Positions 45,538-56,775 of a stretch of 64,000 bases of DNA are shown here, in pieces. A model generated the notes under the pieces. That model did not search any database. It was not told the DNA's origin and saw nothing but the letters and a program-made list of their open reading frames with translations. A program made the translations under genes and the position numbers. Origin of the DNA: Papaver somniferum (lineage: Eukaryota > Streptophyta > Magnoliopsida > Ranunculales > Papaveraceae); assembly GCF_003573695.1 (NCBI RefSeq), contig NC_039359.1:153442210-153506209 (forward strand), given 5' to 3'. Within the stretch, counting starts at the first letter, position 1, and every line of letters starts with the position of its first letter.

Positions 45538-47387
45538 TGATGAGTGCTAAAAAGTGCATATTTCTATATATTTTTCTTGGCATTTAACTCATCTTTTGTG
45601 CATTAATTCTACATTTTATCCCATATTCTGTATTTTCATTGTTTTCAAGAATAAATATTTTTCTTACTTAATTTTGCATTTTTAGGTAATAAATAAAGTA
45701 TGGATGAATTGCGGAGCGGAATAGAGCAGAAAAGTAGTGAAAAGCCGGGAGGAGTTACGCAAGGAAGCCGCGAAGAACGTTGTGCATAAGACCAAGAGGC
45801 TAGGAATGGGCTTGAAGAAGAAGAATTGTCCTTAAAGAAGATATGGGATTGGCATACCCAAGGCCCAAAGCCCTTTCTCAAACCCATTTCCACTATCCAA
45901 GCCCGTCTCGGATTTCAGCCGTCAGATCGAAGAATTTCAGCATCCTACGGTCGCTCCATCATCGCACATCAAACTCCGAATCTCCCGCTTTACATCGCAA
46001 CGCCCATCTCCATCTTGGGCCGTCCTTTTCGTTGCATTCCTCCATCCGACGGTCGCTACCCACAGCCTCCCATCTCACCGTTGGATCCACCTACCATCGT
46101 CACATCCCACAGACCAGATCGCGAAACGTCATCCCTCGCTGAAACCGCTCAACACTACAGTACCAAACACCCTACACCTCTACCAAACGCCCCCTACCCC
46201 AAACTCAGTCGACCTCTTTCTTCTCCACCTTACCCTGCTGCAAAACCACCTCTCCCTGCAACTGTCGCCACCACCTTCTCCCTGCCACAGCCACCCTAGT
46301 TCCGCCACCATCATCACCCTATCGACCAACAACCAAAACCCATCTCCCCCCTAGCCCTCTAGTTCCCTATTTTCTCACTTTTTCACGCTTCTTTGCCTGA
46401 ATCCCTAGGCGTGAAAAACTGATGAATTAGGTAACCTAGAGTTGCAATTGGCGCATGAGAAGAGGTCAGGGAGCAATTACAAAGCATGGGTCGACGATTT
46501 CAAGGATCAATTTCAAAAAATTAGGTAACCCTAATTCAACTGATTTTTGGGGAAGAACCCTAATTTTGTAGTTTTGGGAAATTGGGTCTGTGGGTATAAA
46601 TATGTATTGTTGGGTTGTGTTAAAGACATGTCTGGGCTAGCCAGAGCTTCACCCAAGGGGCCTGGAATAGCCAGTGCTTCCAAGTTCTTTTCAGTTCATG
46701 TTTTGAAGTCAGTTAATTTCAATTTTAAATGTTAATTATGTTTATCATGTTTTAATTTCATGTGCTAGGGTTTAGATGAAACTCTTGATTTTATGTTAAG
46801 ATAGTTAGTAATTTGTCATTGTTCTTGGAGTGCTACAAATGAGTTAGGACTGCTAGTAGCCATTTGAGCAAGCAAGCCTGTGATCAGCTGTGCTGTAGAA
46901 AGACAGCTGATGCTAGGGGTAAGTAAGTGATAATGGTTAAAAATTCAGTACATTAGAAGGATTGAGCCCAAATGCCTTAGAGTTGATAGATTAAGTGGTT
47001 GTGCAAGTAAACCTGTGATCAGCTGTGCTGTAGAAAGACAGCTGATGCTAGGGGTATGCTAGTAAAATTAGTTGATAAATCATCCATTACAATCTTCCCT
47101 GAGATGAAACAAGAACATGATTGATTAGGATCTGCCTTAGTTTAGGATCAAGAAGTAGATTCAAAAACCCTAGTACCTTCATTCTTTACTTCACTGCCTT
47201 TGGCTCATTGCCATTGTAACTGTCACTATCTCACTGCCATTTAGTTACTTGCTTAGATAACTTTAGCTTAGAAAACAACAATAGCCCCCTCCAAGTCCCT
47301 GTGGACAAACCCTTTCTTCCCATCACTAGCTACAACTGACCCTGTGCACTTGCAGGTCAGTTTGTAGGTTGTTTTCAAAACCCACCA
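45538..47387 (+). repeat. Solo LTR of a related family, nested in the LARD
   Basis: Starts TGATGAGTGCTAAAAAGTGC and ends AACCCACCA, flanked by the perfect duplication TGGGC (45533-45537 and 47388-47392), with no internal region. The first 150 bp are nearly the same as the host element's LTR and the rest is much diverged. This marks insertion followed by LTR-LTR recombination. Confidence 0.9.
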
Positions 47388-47392
47388 TGGGC

Positions 47393-49191
47393 CTAAGAAT
47401 CAAAGTTTTTAAAACAAATTTGGGCTCCAAAAACAACCCATCTGGGGTTCAGACCAAGCTTTGCCCCAAGCGGTTGGGCTCTTTTATTCAAAACCTTTTG
47501 TTGGGCTCAATTCAAACTGATTCGTTGGGCTTCACTTCACACTCAGCTAGGCTTCATTTTGCACAGCAGTTGTGGGCTGTTTTCAAATTTCTAGTGGGCT
47601 GTGCATTCTTCCACCAATGTGGGCTTGCTCCCGATTTTAAAACCAAAATTTTTCTTTTTCCCATCAAAATCAAATGTCTCCCGACAAAACCAAATTTTTC
47701 CAAAAAGTCCAATCCCATTAAAAACCAAATTTTCTTGTATAGAATCTAGTAGATAGTTTCTTAATTAAATCTTTTGTTTCTTTTGTACATATTTTGCTAA
47801 TCCAATGTGACTCTTAACTGAAATATGTTGGATTTTTGCCTTGAATAACGGAGTTCTAATTTTTCTTTCGCCGTCAAATCGGGTATTCTCTTTCCTTTCT
47901 CTCTACTCAGCATAATCCTCTTCGTATGTTATAATTCTTTTCATATTTTGGAACATTGAGGACAATGTTTAGTTTAGGTTTGGGGGTATGGTATAGATAC
48001 CACGATCACATGCTATAACTGAAAACTGAACTCTTTCTCTTTGTTAAAAAAAATAATAAAAAAAAAATGAAAAAAATCAAAATAAAAAATTAAAAAATTG
48101 AAAAAAAAACATAAAAATGGAGCTCATTTACCTTGAAATGTTGACTCTTGTGCAAATATGTATTTTTATTAGGATTCTTAGTCTAGATATTTAGGCACCC
48201 CTGATTCTAGCACAATTCACATAGTGATAAGAAACTTGCACGCGCACGATCTACCAATACATGTATAGCCTCATCCTTGAGGTGTTCTATCGGAAGTTTT
48301 AGTTGCCAATCACTTTAGAATACTGAACGAAACTTGACTAGCTTGTTCTTTGGTTGGTTGGGATAGAAGGTGGAGGTTACATTAAGAAAGACAACCATCG
48401 AATTTAACTGGGTGCATCAAAAAGGGCTACCTCTTGCAAAGTGTCATGTAATTTTCTTTTTCTTTTTGCTTATGTATCAAAAGAGTTACCATGTTGTAAA
48501 AAAAAAAAAAAAAAAAAAAAACGATATATATTCAGAAAAAAAAAAATAATATCAGAAAAAGAAAAAAAAATCAAGTATTTATCAATTTCATCCTCTCTTG
48601 TTCCAAAAATAAAAGAGAGTAGTCAATGTAAATAAGAGTCATGTAAAGAGTCATCTTTTGTTTTATTGTAATAAGAAAGGAAGGGTGTATGCCATTGATG
48701 TACAACGCGAGTAATTTTGAAATACCTCCAACTCATTCACAATTCTCGTAAAGTCCGGACAGCTAGCTAGATTTCGACCTTGGTTCTTAGCCTGAGAAAC
48801 TATGTCTTGGTGATTAGTAGTCATAACATTCGATCTTTCTTTACACATGTGTAGATACACTTTACACTCTTATCACATGTCTTTATATGTTATCAGTTCT
48901 AGGATTGTGCCTTAGATAGCTAGATTGACATCTCCATTTTGCTGTGAGCTTAAACTGTCTTGCACATGTCACATTTGATGGAATCTGAGCTCATATTTTG
49001 TCCTAGAACTTTATAGGTACGTTCTAAGCAAACCTTCACGAGACTTCACTCGTCCACTAGGGACACTTAGTGGTTCAAAAGGCTTATTGCATTCGCTAAA
49101 TGCAATCGAGAGACCATCGACAGTGGTATAGGTAGGATTCCCTTAGTTTAGTTTTACTTGAGGACAAGTAAAACTCAGGTTTGGGGGTATT
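47393..49191 (+). other. 3' internal region of the LARD
   Basis: Non-coding: GGGCT-rich words, A-rich runs (48040-48110 and 48500-48570), a second purine tract (TTTAGGTTTGGGGGTATGG, about 47970) and the terminal polypurine tract. A frame at 47369-47749 is not supported as a gene. Confidence 0.7.
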
Positions 49192-50865
49192 TGATGAGTG
49201 CTAAAAAGTGCATATTTCTATATATTTTTCTTGGCATTTAACTCATCTTTTGTGCATTAATTCTACATTTTATCCCATATTCTGTGTTTTCGTTGTTTTC
49301 AAGAATAAATATTTTTCTTAATTAATTTTGCATTTTTAGGTACTAAATAAAGCCTGGTTATCTCACGGAGTGAAAAGAGCAAAGGAACGGCAAAGACTCC
49401 CGCTAGGAGGAAGCGAAGAATGATGTTTGCAAGAGCCGGATCAACTAGAAGTGGGCTTGAAGAGGAAGAATTGTTCTTAAAGAAGATATGGGCTTGGCAT
49501 ACCCAAGACCCAAAACCCTTACCCAAATCCATTTCCATTATCCATACCCATTTCCATGAGAGCCGTCAGATTGGATCCATCTCATCATCCAACGGTCGCC
49601 TCATCATTGTGCATCAAAATCCGAAGCTCCTGTCAAACACTATAGTACCTAACTCCATCTGAAGCCGTCAGTTTTGTTGTATCTCATCATCCAACGGTCG
49701 CTCCTATCGCGCCGTTGGATCATTCCATCACCTTTTCATCCTACGCTTTCGCTTCGCTGAGCATCAACCTTTGATACACCCGCCTCACACCCTAGCATCA
49801 GAAACCTACACCCTCAACCAAACGAACCCTAATCCCATTTCCATCGTTCTTTTCTCTCCTTCCTCACCTCTGCAAAACTCTCTTCTCGTCTGCAACACCA
49901 CCTCCTCCACTGTCTCCTCTGCCGCAACCATTTCTATCACTGCCACCACCTCCATCAGCTCAGTCCTTCCCCCAAAACCCATCCCTCTACTAGCCTAGAC
50001 ATTTTACAAAACTCGCACCTCTTTCTCTGAACCCTAGGGTGTGGGATTTGTAAAACATCTCGAGCTAGTATTTCAGAGACGACAAGAGCAGCAGCATTAG
50101 CAGAGGAGGAGAAGTACGAGCATGGGTCAAAGCAGAAATCACAGTGGGTGAGTTGAATTGAAAATTCCCAAAATCAAAATTAGGGTTTCAAAATTTAGGG
50201 TTTCTGAATTTTGGGGGAAAACATTGTACTATAAATTGAGAACATTGGGTGTATGTAAAATTTATGCATGGACTAGCCAGTGCTTCACCCAAGAGGACTG
50301 GCATATCCAGTGCCTCAAGGGTTAGTTTTTATTTTAAATGATGTTGTAAACTTCAATTTTTTTTATCTTATCCATGCTCTAATCTTGTTTTGCTTGAATT
50401 GTCTAGGATTGAATATCCTTATAGGTTGTTAAAACACTAAGCAAGCTTCTCTGCGGGTAGTTGCAGTGTGAGATCCCCAACTACCACAAGGTTTAGAATT
50501 CATCTTAGTGCCTTTAGCCTCCTTTCTAGACCAAACCTTAGATGAACAGCCGGCTTTGAACCGCAACTGTCATCTAGTTATTCAGAAAGCCTAGAAGCTG
50601 ACTGATAACTAACAAGGGACAAGAACATAGTTGGAAGACCTGCCTTTGTTTCTTTATCACTGCCCATGGCTAACAGCCTTGGTTTGTTTGTCTTTGTTTC
50701 ACTGTTCTTATTCACTGCCACTGATTTTTCTTGTTAACTGTCACTTGCTTCATTACTTCAATTCACACCCAAGTCTCTGTGGTTCGATCCTGCCTTGCAC
50801 ACTCACTACAACAGACCCTGTGCACTTGCAGGTATCATTTCTGTGATTCTTTTAGAGAGCCACCA
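49192..50865 (+). repeat. 3' LTR of the gypsy-type LARD
   Basis: See the 5' LTR; 1,674 bp, followed by GTTGA and then the other half of the target sequence (CGAAACGATCATTATAATAT). Confidence 0.92.
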
Positions 50866-51082
50866 GTTGACGAAACGATCATTATAATATGAACTTATCG
50901 AAGAGATCCGCGAAAATATCAGAAATAAATGTGTATCATATGCTTTCAATAATAAAAGAATTAGATGTGATGTAATCCGCTGTTTATATCTACTATAAAA
51001 TCAGCACAAACTAATATTATATGCCGGAGTGCATTAGTAATGCCAATTAATTAACTATAAAACCAGTACTCCATTAACTTTC

Positions 51083-51539
51083 TGTAGTTGCAGGAAATTC
51101 TATACTACACCCCTCATATGATTTCATTGTTGATCAGCTCATTTTAGGTTTACACTTTTAATTTTATTGATTAACTTTTGAATGTTCTTATAAGAAAGAT
51201 AAAGAAGTCAAGAATGATCTCTACTCTGAACTTTCTCTCTCCTATTTACTTGTTTCTTACTCAAAAAGATCCCTTCTTCTCCTATACAACTCGAATGACT
51301 ATTTATAAGGAAATACATAATGGATGACAGCTAATTTGTCCTTTATTTTCGGATATGGTTTGCGACATTCTCGCAACCTTACAAATGTTAACTTCGCGAG
51401 CTCTCTAATTTTCGCAAGACTATCACATCTTTCTCATGCTCCTTACTGACGTCGTTTCTGAAATTATTCTGCGACGCTATTGTGCTGTACAGTTGATAAT
51501 TTCGCTGAAACATAATTGTTGCGAGATTCTGATCCTACA
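51083..51539 (-). repeat. 3' LTR of the second Tat element
   Basis: On minus it begins TGTAGGATCAGAATCTCGC and ends CCTGCAACTACA. TTATAAATAG is a likely TATA box. Confidence 0.92.
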
Positions 51540-51906
51540 TCTTGTCTCTTCTCATATCTTCTCTGAAAAGTAGAGAATGATGTGAGAAATGTCGCAAATG
51601 CTTATCTTTTCATATTCCACATTTATTACACGTACTCTCTCTTCCATTTATTTCTTGGCACGTCTTCTGTAACCGCTACCTTTCAACCGCTCACGTCTCT
51701 TCGTCTTAATGGTGTTTATTTATATGTGGAGTAAATTTTCTTTATATACTCTTCTCCCCCTCTTTCCACTTTTATTTTTACTTTCTCTTCTATTTTTATT
51801 CTCTCATCTCTGCAACTCTGTCATTCTTCTGCAAATTCTGCTGATGTAATTTTTTCTTCCTTCAATTCTTTTAGTTTTTATACATTCCCATATTATATAT
51901 TCAAAC

Positions 51907-54600
51907 ATGGCTCCAAGTGGTCATATATATGAGAAGAATCTACAAGATGTCCAAAAAGATCTTACTAATAAAGGTCTTACACTCTCCCCCATTCCTGGTG
52001 TGAATGCCAAATCAATTCTTTCTGTCAAGCTTTTCTCCAATCAAAATTGTGATGATCAATCAATCATAATTTCGCTAGGTCAAATTCTCGCAGGTATCCC
52101 TATTCCTCTTTATAACCCAGACATTCCTTTATTTTATGAAATTCTCGCTCATCCGGGATTTTCGCGAGCCATTTTCCAACTAAGTGGGGACTGCATCCGT
52201 CTGATACTAGAGTTCTCTAATCGTGGTGCTGGTAGAGGATCTCTTTACTCCAAAGAACTTAGGGATCCAAAATTCGCAAACCTAAAGATAGTTGCTGAGA
52301 AATATACAATGGAGAATTTCTTTGAAAACTACGAACTTATCTCCATGAAGAAAGAGAATACTCGCTTGGGTATTCGATTAAGAAGAAAAGATAACATTGA
52401 TGAAGCCAAAATTCTTATGCAAGATATTGAATGGCATTCTGGTAAAAACACAACTCCTCGCCAATCCAAAGATGACAAATGGTGTGTGTTTCCTTTAATG
52501 CTAAAGGGTCCTTACATTGCTGGATCAAATGTTCTTCCTGCGAATCTCGTTGCATATCAACCTTGGGTTTTCTCCTGGCCCGAGAAGGAGAAAGAGGTAT
52601 ACTTCTCCTCTTTAACTCATTTTATATTTCTTTATTGATTTTTACTATTATGTTCGCTAACTCTTGCGATATTCCGCAGATCCAAAAACTAAAAGATAGT
52701 TATAACAGGACTGGGAAATCTAATACTCTGTTAGCTCTTCGCTCATACACAGATGAGGTAAGAAATTTTCTTTTATGACTTTAAATAGTACTTTTACTTC
52801 CATGCTTCCATTTCTTATTTCTATCTGTGTGTGAAGGTTATTGCTGAAGTAGAAGAATCTGTTGATGCTGCGAAGATTGGTGATAAATGTAAAGATACTC
52901 TTCGCAGGTAAAAATCAACTAGTCCTCCTCCAAAGAAAAGAAAAGTTCGTTCTCCTTCTCCTTCAAATGTTCTTCCTAACGAAAGTTCTTAAAATGATAA
53001 GGATGATGAAGATAACGATGATCTTGCTGCAACTGAAGATTCTCCACCTGAATCTTCTATAGCTAAGCTTTCTGGCCTCTTTTCTGATTCTCTACAAGGG
53101 ATGGGAGATAGCCAATTTGCAAATACCTGCAAAGCTCTCGCTACCCTTTGTGATGTCCCTTTACTTGATGATGATAACTCTCTTCGCGGAGTTTCTAAAT
53201 CAGTGACTCCCGACTTCTTACATTCTCTCAATAGTCTGGTATACTTTTATCTTTTTACTTTTTCATTATTATAACTCAAAAGTTCTTTCTATATTAATAT
53301 TTTTTATTTATTTCGCAGGCTGGAAAAGCTTCTTTTGTTGTTGCCTCAGATCTAGAGAGAAGACGCGAAAATCTTGAAAAGAAGAATCTTCAATTTCGCA
53401 GAAAGAATGAAGACTTGGAAGCTGAAATTAAAAGTCTTCGCGAGAAAAATATACAATTAGAAATTGATTCTTCCTCATATAAGAATAAAATTTATAGTCT
53501 TCAACAAGCCAATAATCATTTGGTATGTTGCTTTTCTCTTTTCTCTTTATTCATTCATCCTGTTGTTTTATCTTATTTAAATGATCCTTTTTGCAGACAT
53601 TTATGGTCTTTCTGATGAAGCTACCCTTCTTCTCGCTCATTTCCTAATGCCTTGGATAATGATACCCTTCTTGAACGTCTTAACAATTCCTTAAATAGCT
53701 TCTCAAATGATAGAATTTCATCTCTTTCTCTAAATGAACTTAGATCGAAATTTCGCCTCTTAGAAATTGATCATAGATCCAGTTTAGGCTTAGCCAACAG
53801 ATTTAAGCGTCTCCTTATTGATTCCAAAGAGAAAACCAATGATTAAGAACCAAAATTAGCGGTCTCATAGATGATAAGGATCGTATCTCTGATCAAGGTG
53901 CCAAGGCTTTAGCGAAATTCCAAGAGGCTCTCTTGAAGTTCAACTTGAGCGAGATGAAGCTAACCGCAAGAATATTGAACTCTGCGAAAGGGAAAATCAA
54001 ATTCGTTCTCGTCTTCTCATAAGTAGTGAGGATGAATTTGTCTGGGCTGCGAAAATTTTAGATGATGCTAGAAAAGATTTAGGCGTAAATGTTAGTCTCC
54101 AAGTTGAACATACAGCCTTGATTAGAGACATGATTTCTGACAGAGAAGGTTGCTAATTGCTCTTCTTTACTAATCTTTTGCTTCTTATGAATTTTCATCA
54201 AGTTAATAATTGGTTGTTTTTGTTCGCAGATTCTGAAAATAAATATCGTGAAAAGATTGAAGAACTTGAAGCTGAAAAGGAGGAACTCGCAAAGAATCTT
54301 TCTTCTCGCAACGACAAGTATTCTAGATTGAAGAATCAAATCAAATCATGTTGAGAATTTTAAGAATGACGCTATGCATTTTCGCAATCAAACCATCCAA
54401 TGGTTTGTGATGATCATAATATCCCACATTCTGATTATCCTTGTCTTTTAGAAGAAATCCCACAGAATACTCCCAGTTTGATTATCTCTGATAGCGAAGC
54501 TGACGATGAAGATCTGATAGTGATGGAAGTTCTGATGGTGATAAAGATTCTGACGCAGATGAAGAAGGAAACAAGTCTGGTGAAGATAATGAGGATTAAC
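51907..54600 (+). pseudogene. Antisense multi-exon gene of the second Tat element
   Basis: Exon 1 (51907-52596) starts MAPSGHIYEKNLQ and encodes a globular domain with GIPIPLYNPDIPLFYEIL and FSRAIFQLSGDCIRL. Its wording recalls the 'putative gypsy type transposon' family (PF04195-like), which is an inference. Further exons (about 52680-52756, 52838-53238, 53319-53523, 53598-54150, 54230-54350) have GT-AG junctions. They encode PPPKKRKVRSPSPS, a classical monopartite nuclear localisation signal, then long coiled coils (DLERRRENLEKKNLQFRRK, EELEAEKEELAKNL) and an acidic Ser/Asp tail. Stops (near 52907 and 52990) and frameshifts (around 53640 and 53845) show decay. It is transcribed opposite to gag, so a nuclear protein of unknown role is suggested. 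Confidence 0.65.
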
Positions 54601-54659
54601 CAAGAAATAGTCTTTACTTCTTTCTTTGATTCTTTGTAATACTTGTACACTTATTTCTT

Positions 54660-55289
54660 CTTTCTGTATATTTGTGTTTCTTTCATTTTGACCTGCGAAT
54701 GAAAACAATTCTTCTTTGCAATACATTAATCAATATAATATTAATTCTTGAATTTTTGAGTAAATCTCTCATATGGAGATAAATAACATTTTCTAATTTC
54801 ATACATTCCCATACTTGCCTCTGTTATTTGAATCCAAATGAGAGATTTCATAAACTTTTCTTATTGTATAATTTCGCAACCTTTTGCGAAGTGATTTTGT
54901 TTTTTTCAAAATCTCATTCCTGTGTGGTCTTATTTTCCTTCCTAATTAAAGGTCTTATTATGCCACCTCTTGTCATTGCGACAAAATCGCAGGACGTCCT
55001 TGCATTTTCATGCAAAAACCCATTGATCTTGCCTTAACTTTTTCTTTGTATTATGGCCTCTTCAGGAATGTTGCGACAATATGACAGGCCTAAATATTCT
55101 TGCGAAAATAAAGCCCCATGACATTGCCGTCTTGCGACGAAATCGCAGGACGTCTTCGCACTTTCATGCGAAAACCCATTGATCTCGTCTTATCTTTTTT
55201 TTGTATTATTGCCTCTTCAGGATTGTTGCACAAATATGACAAGCCTTAATATCCTTGCGAATAAAAAGCCTCATGACATTTGCGTCTTA
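54660..55289. other. Spacer between antisense gene and conserved block
   Basis: Non-coding. It contains two tandem units with TTGCGACAAAATCGCAGGACG or a close variant and GCGAAAACCCATTGATCT (about 54975-55055 and 55125-55190), a local duplication of about 150 bp. Confidence 0.6.
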
Positions 55290-55790
55290 AGACACTTATC
55301 AGCTCCCTAATGGAGGGTGCCGCCCTTATCTCCCCTGGTTGCCCCTTCAAGGAGGCGTACTTCTACCATACAAGGTTAGCTCCTCCCATCCAGTCTTAAC
55401 AACAACCAGTTGTTTTCGCAGCCTCTTATCCCTTTTACCTATAGGCTTATGGTTACGAGACTGCACCCTAAGTGGGGTTTTCTTCAGGCCGAGTGCAGTA
55501 TAAGCCAAGACTTGTCAAGAATGGCAAGGACGCTTCAAACGCCCCGCACTCTTGACTCAACCGTGTACCTCGGCGCCTTGATCAGATTCTGCACTCCTTG
55601 GGAGAGTCCTTATTACCTTAGTCGCCCAACCTAAGTCATATGCTTAAGTTGAGAATCCAAGGTGCCTCCCGGATGGGCTTCATTGACCCCAAATCTCCAT
55701 GACTCAGGTTCCGGTGGCGGTGTAGCCTTTCCCTGATCATGCAATAGGTACCCCCTTATATGACGTACTTTAGGTCTTACATTTGCCTCT
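55290..55790. other. Conserved non-coding block, second Tat element
   Basis: Its complement aligns with 18890-19420 over most of its length (GGCGCCGAGGTACACGG, CTCCCAAGGAGTGCAGAA, CTTAGGGTGCAGTC, GGGGCAACCAGG, CCCTCCATTAGGGAG). It occupies the same position relative to the antisense gene. Confidence 0.65.
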
Positions 55791-56005
55791 TGCGAAATTG
55801 TATTCGCGAACTAGGGTGTACGCCATAAAGGTTCGCCTCTTTCTTTTGTCATTTTTCTGATTATTTTCTGTAAAATTCATTATCTCTGCGAGAGTCTCGC
55901 AATTCATATATTGTATCTGAATTTCGCAATCTCAATTTTGTTGTTCAATCAAATGTATTTTTGAGAATTTTACTTATTGCGAGATTATCGCAACAACTTA
56001 ATCAT

Positions 56006-56640
56006 TCATACATTTCTTGTTTTATTACTTTTGCCCTCCTCTGCTTCTTTATATTTTTCTGCTACTGCTTCCTTGGTAATGGTATGTTCATCCTTTTTAT
56101 CTGAGCTAGCATTAATTTGCAACATCTCTTCTCCTTTCTTTTCGATTGTATCCACCATCAACTTCTCACTTCTTTGTACATCCTTGATTTTGTGTCGCCA
56201 GTTTTCCTTCTTGTTTGCTCTTCCTTCGCAAGATTCTATCTCAGTTTCGTAACATTTCTTTCCTTCAACCCAATCTCCCTTTATGATTCCTACACCATTG
56301 GGGTGAGGGAATTTGATGCATTGATGGAAAGTTGAAGCTACACCTAGAATCCCATGTAGCCAAGGTCGACCAATTAATGCATTGTAGGGTGATTCTACAT
56401 CAACGACACAGAATGAGATTTCAGAAGATATTCCCTTCAATGGAATTTGCATAGTAACCTCCCCTTTAGGCTTGTTAGCAGTACCATTAAAACCATATAT
56501 CTTATATGTTGATGGTATAAGATCATCATCTCTTCCACCCATGGTTTTATAAGTATGATAAAATAAGATGTTCACAGAGCTTCCAGTATCGACTAGGATT
56601 CTATTGATTGCCCATGAATCTTCAGCTTCATCATCCTCAT
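56006..56640 (-). pseudogene. Gypsy protease of the second Tat element
   Basis: On minus, a DTGSSVNILFYHTYK-like active-site block at about 56610-56570 is followed by PKGEVTMQIPLKG, YNALIGRPWLHG and a Lys/Glu-rich tail to 56006. It is collinear with the protease at 14790-15100. A stop/frameshift near 56660 separates it from the upstream gag part. Nothing of RT follows. Confidence 0.8.
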
Positions 56641-56775
56641 CTTCTTTGGTTTTGGATTAATTTCTAATTTTATTACCAATGGATTGTCATGCACCTCTTC
56701 TCCTTCGGGAATTTCTTTGCGGTAAAAGAAATGATCTGTTTCTGCCATTCCTCTAGTCGCGAATTTTCGCAATAT

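Larger units (their letters stand above)
42526..50865 (+). mobile_element. Large non-autonomous LTR element (gypsy-type LARD) with nested solo LTR
   Basis: LTRs 42526-44205 and 49192-50865, ends TGATGAGTGC and GAGCCACCA, are flanked by GTTGA duplications (42521-42525 and 50866-50870). PBS TGGCGCCGCTGCCGGGGA is at 44212 and the polypurine tract (GGTTTGGGGGTATT) at 49178-49191. After removing the nested solo LTR the interior is about 3.1 kb. It has no gag-pol, only low-complexity sequence, repeats of GGGCT-containing words and a typical gypsy 3' tail (TTGAGGACAATG at about 47960). Confidence 0.93.
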
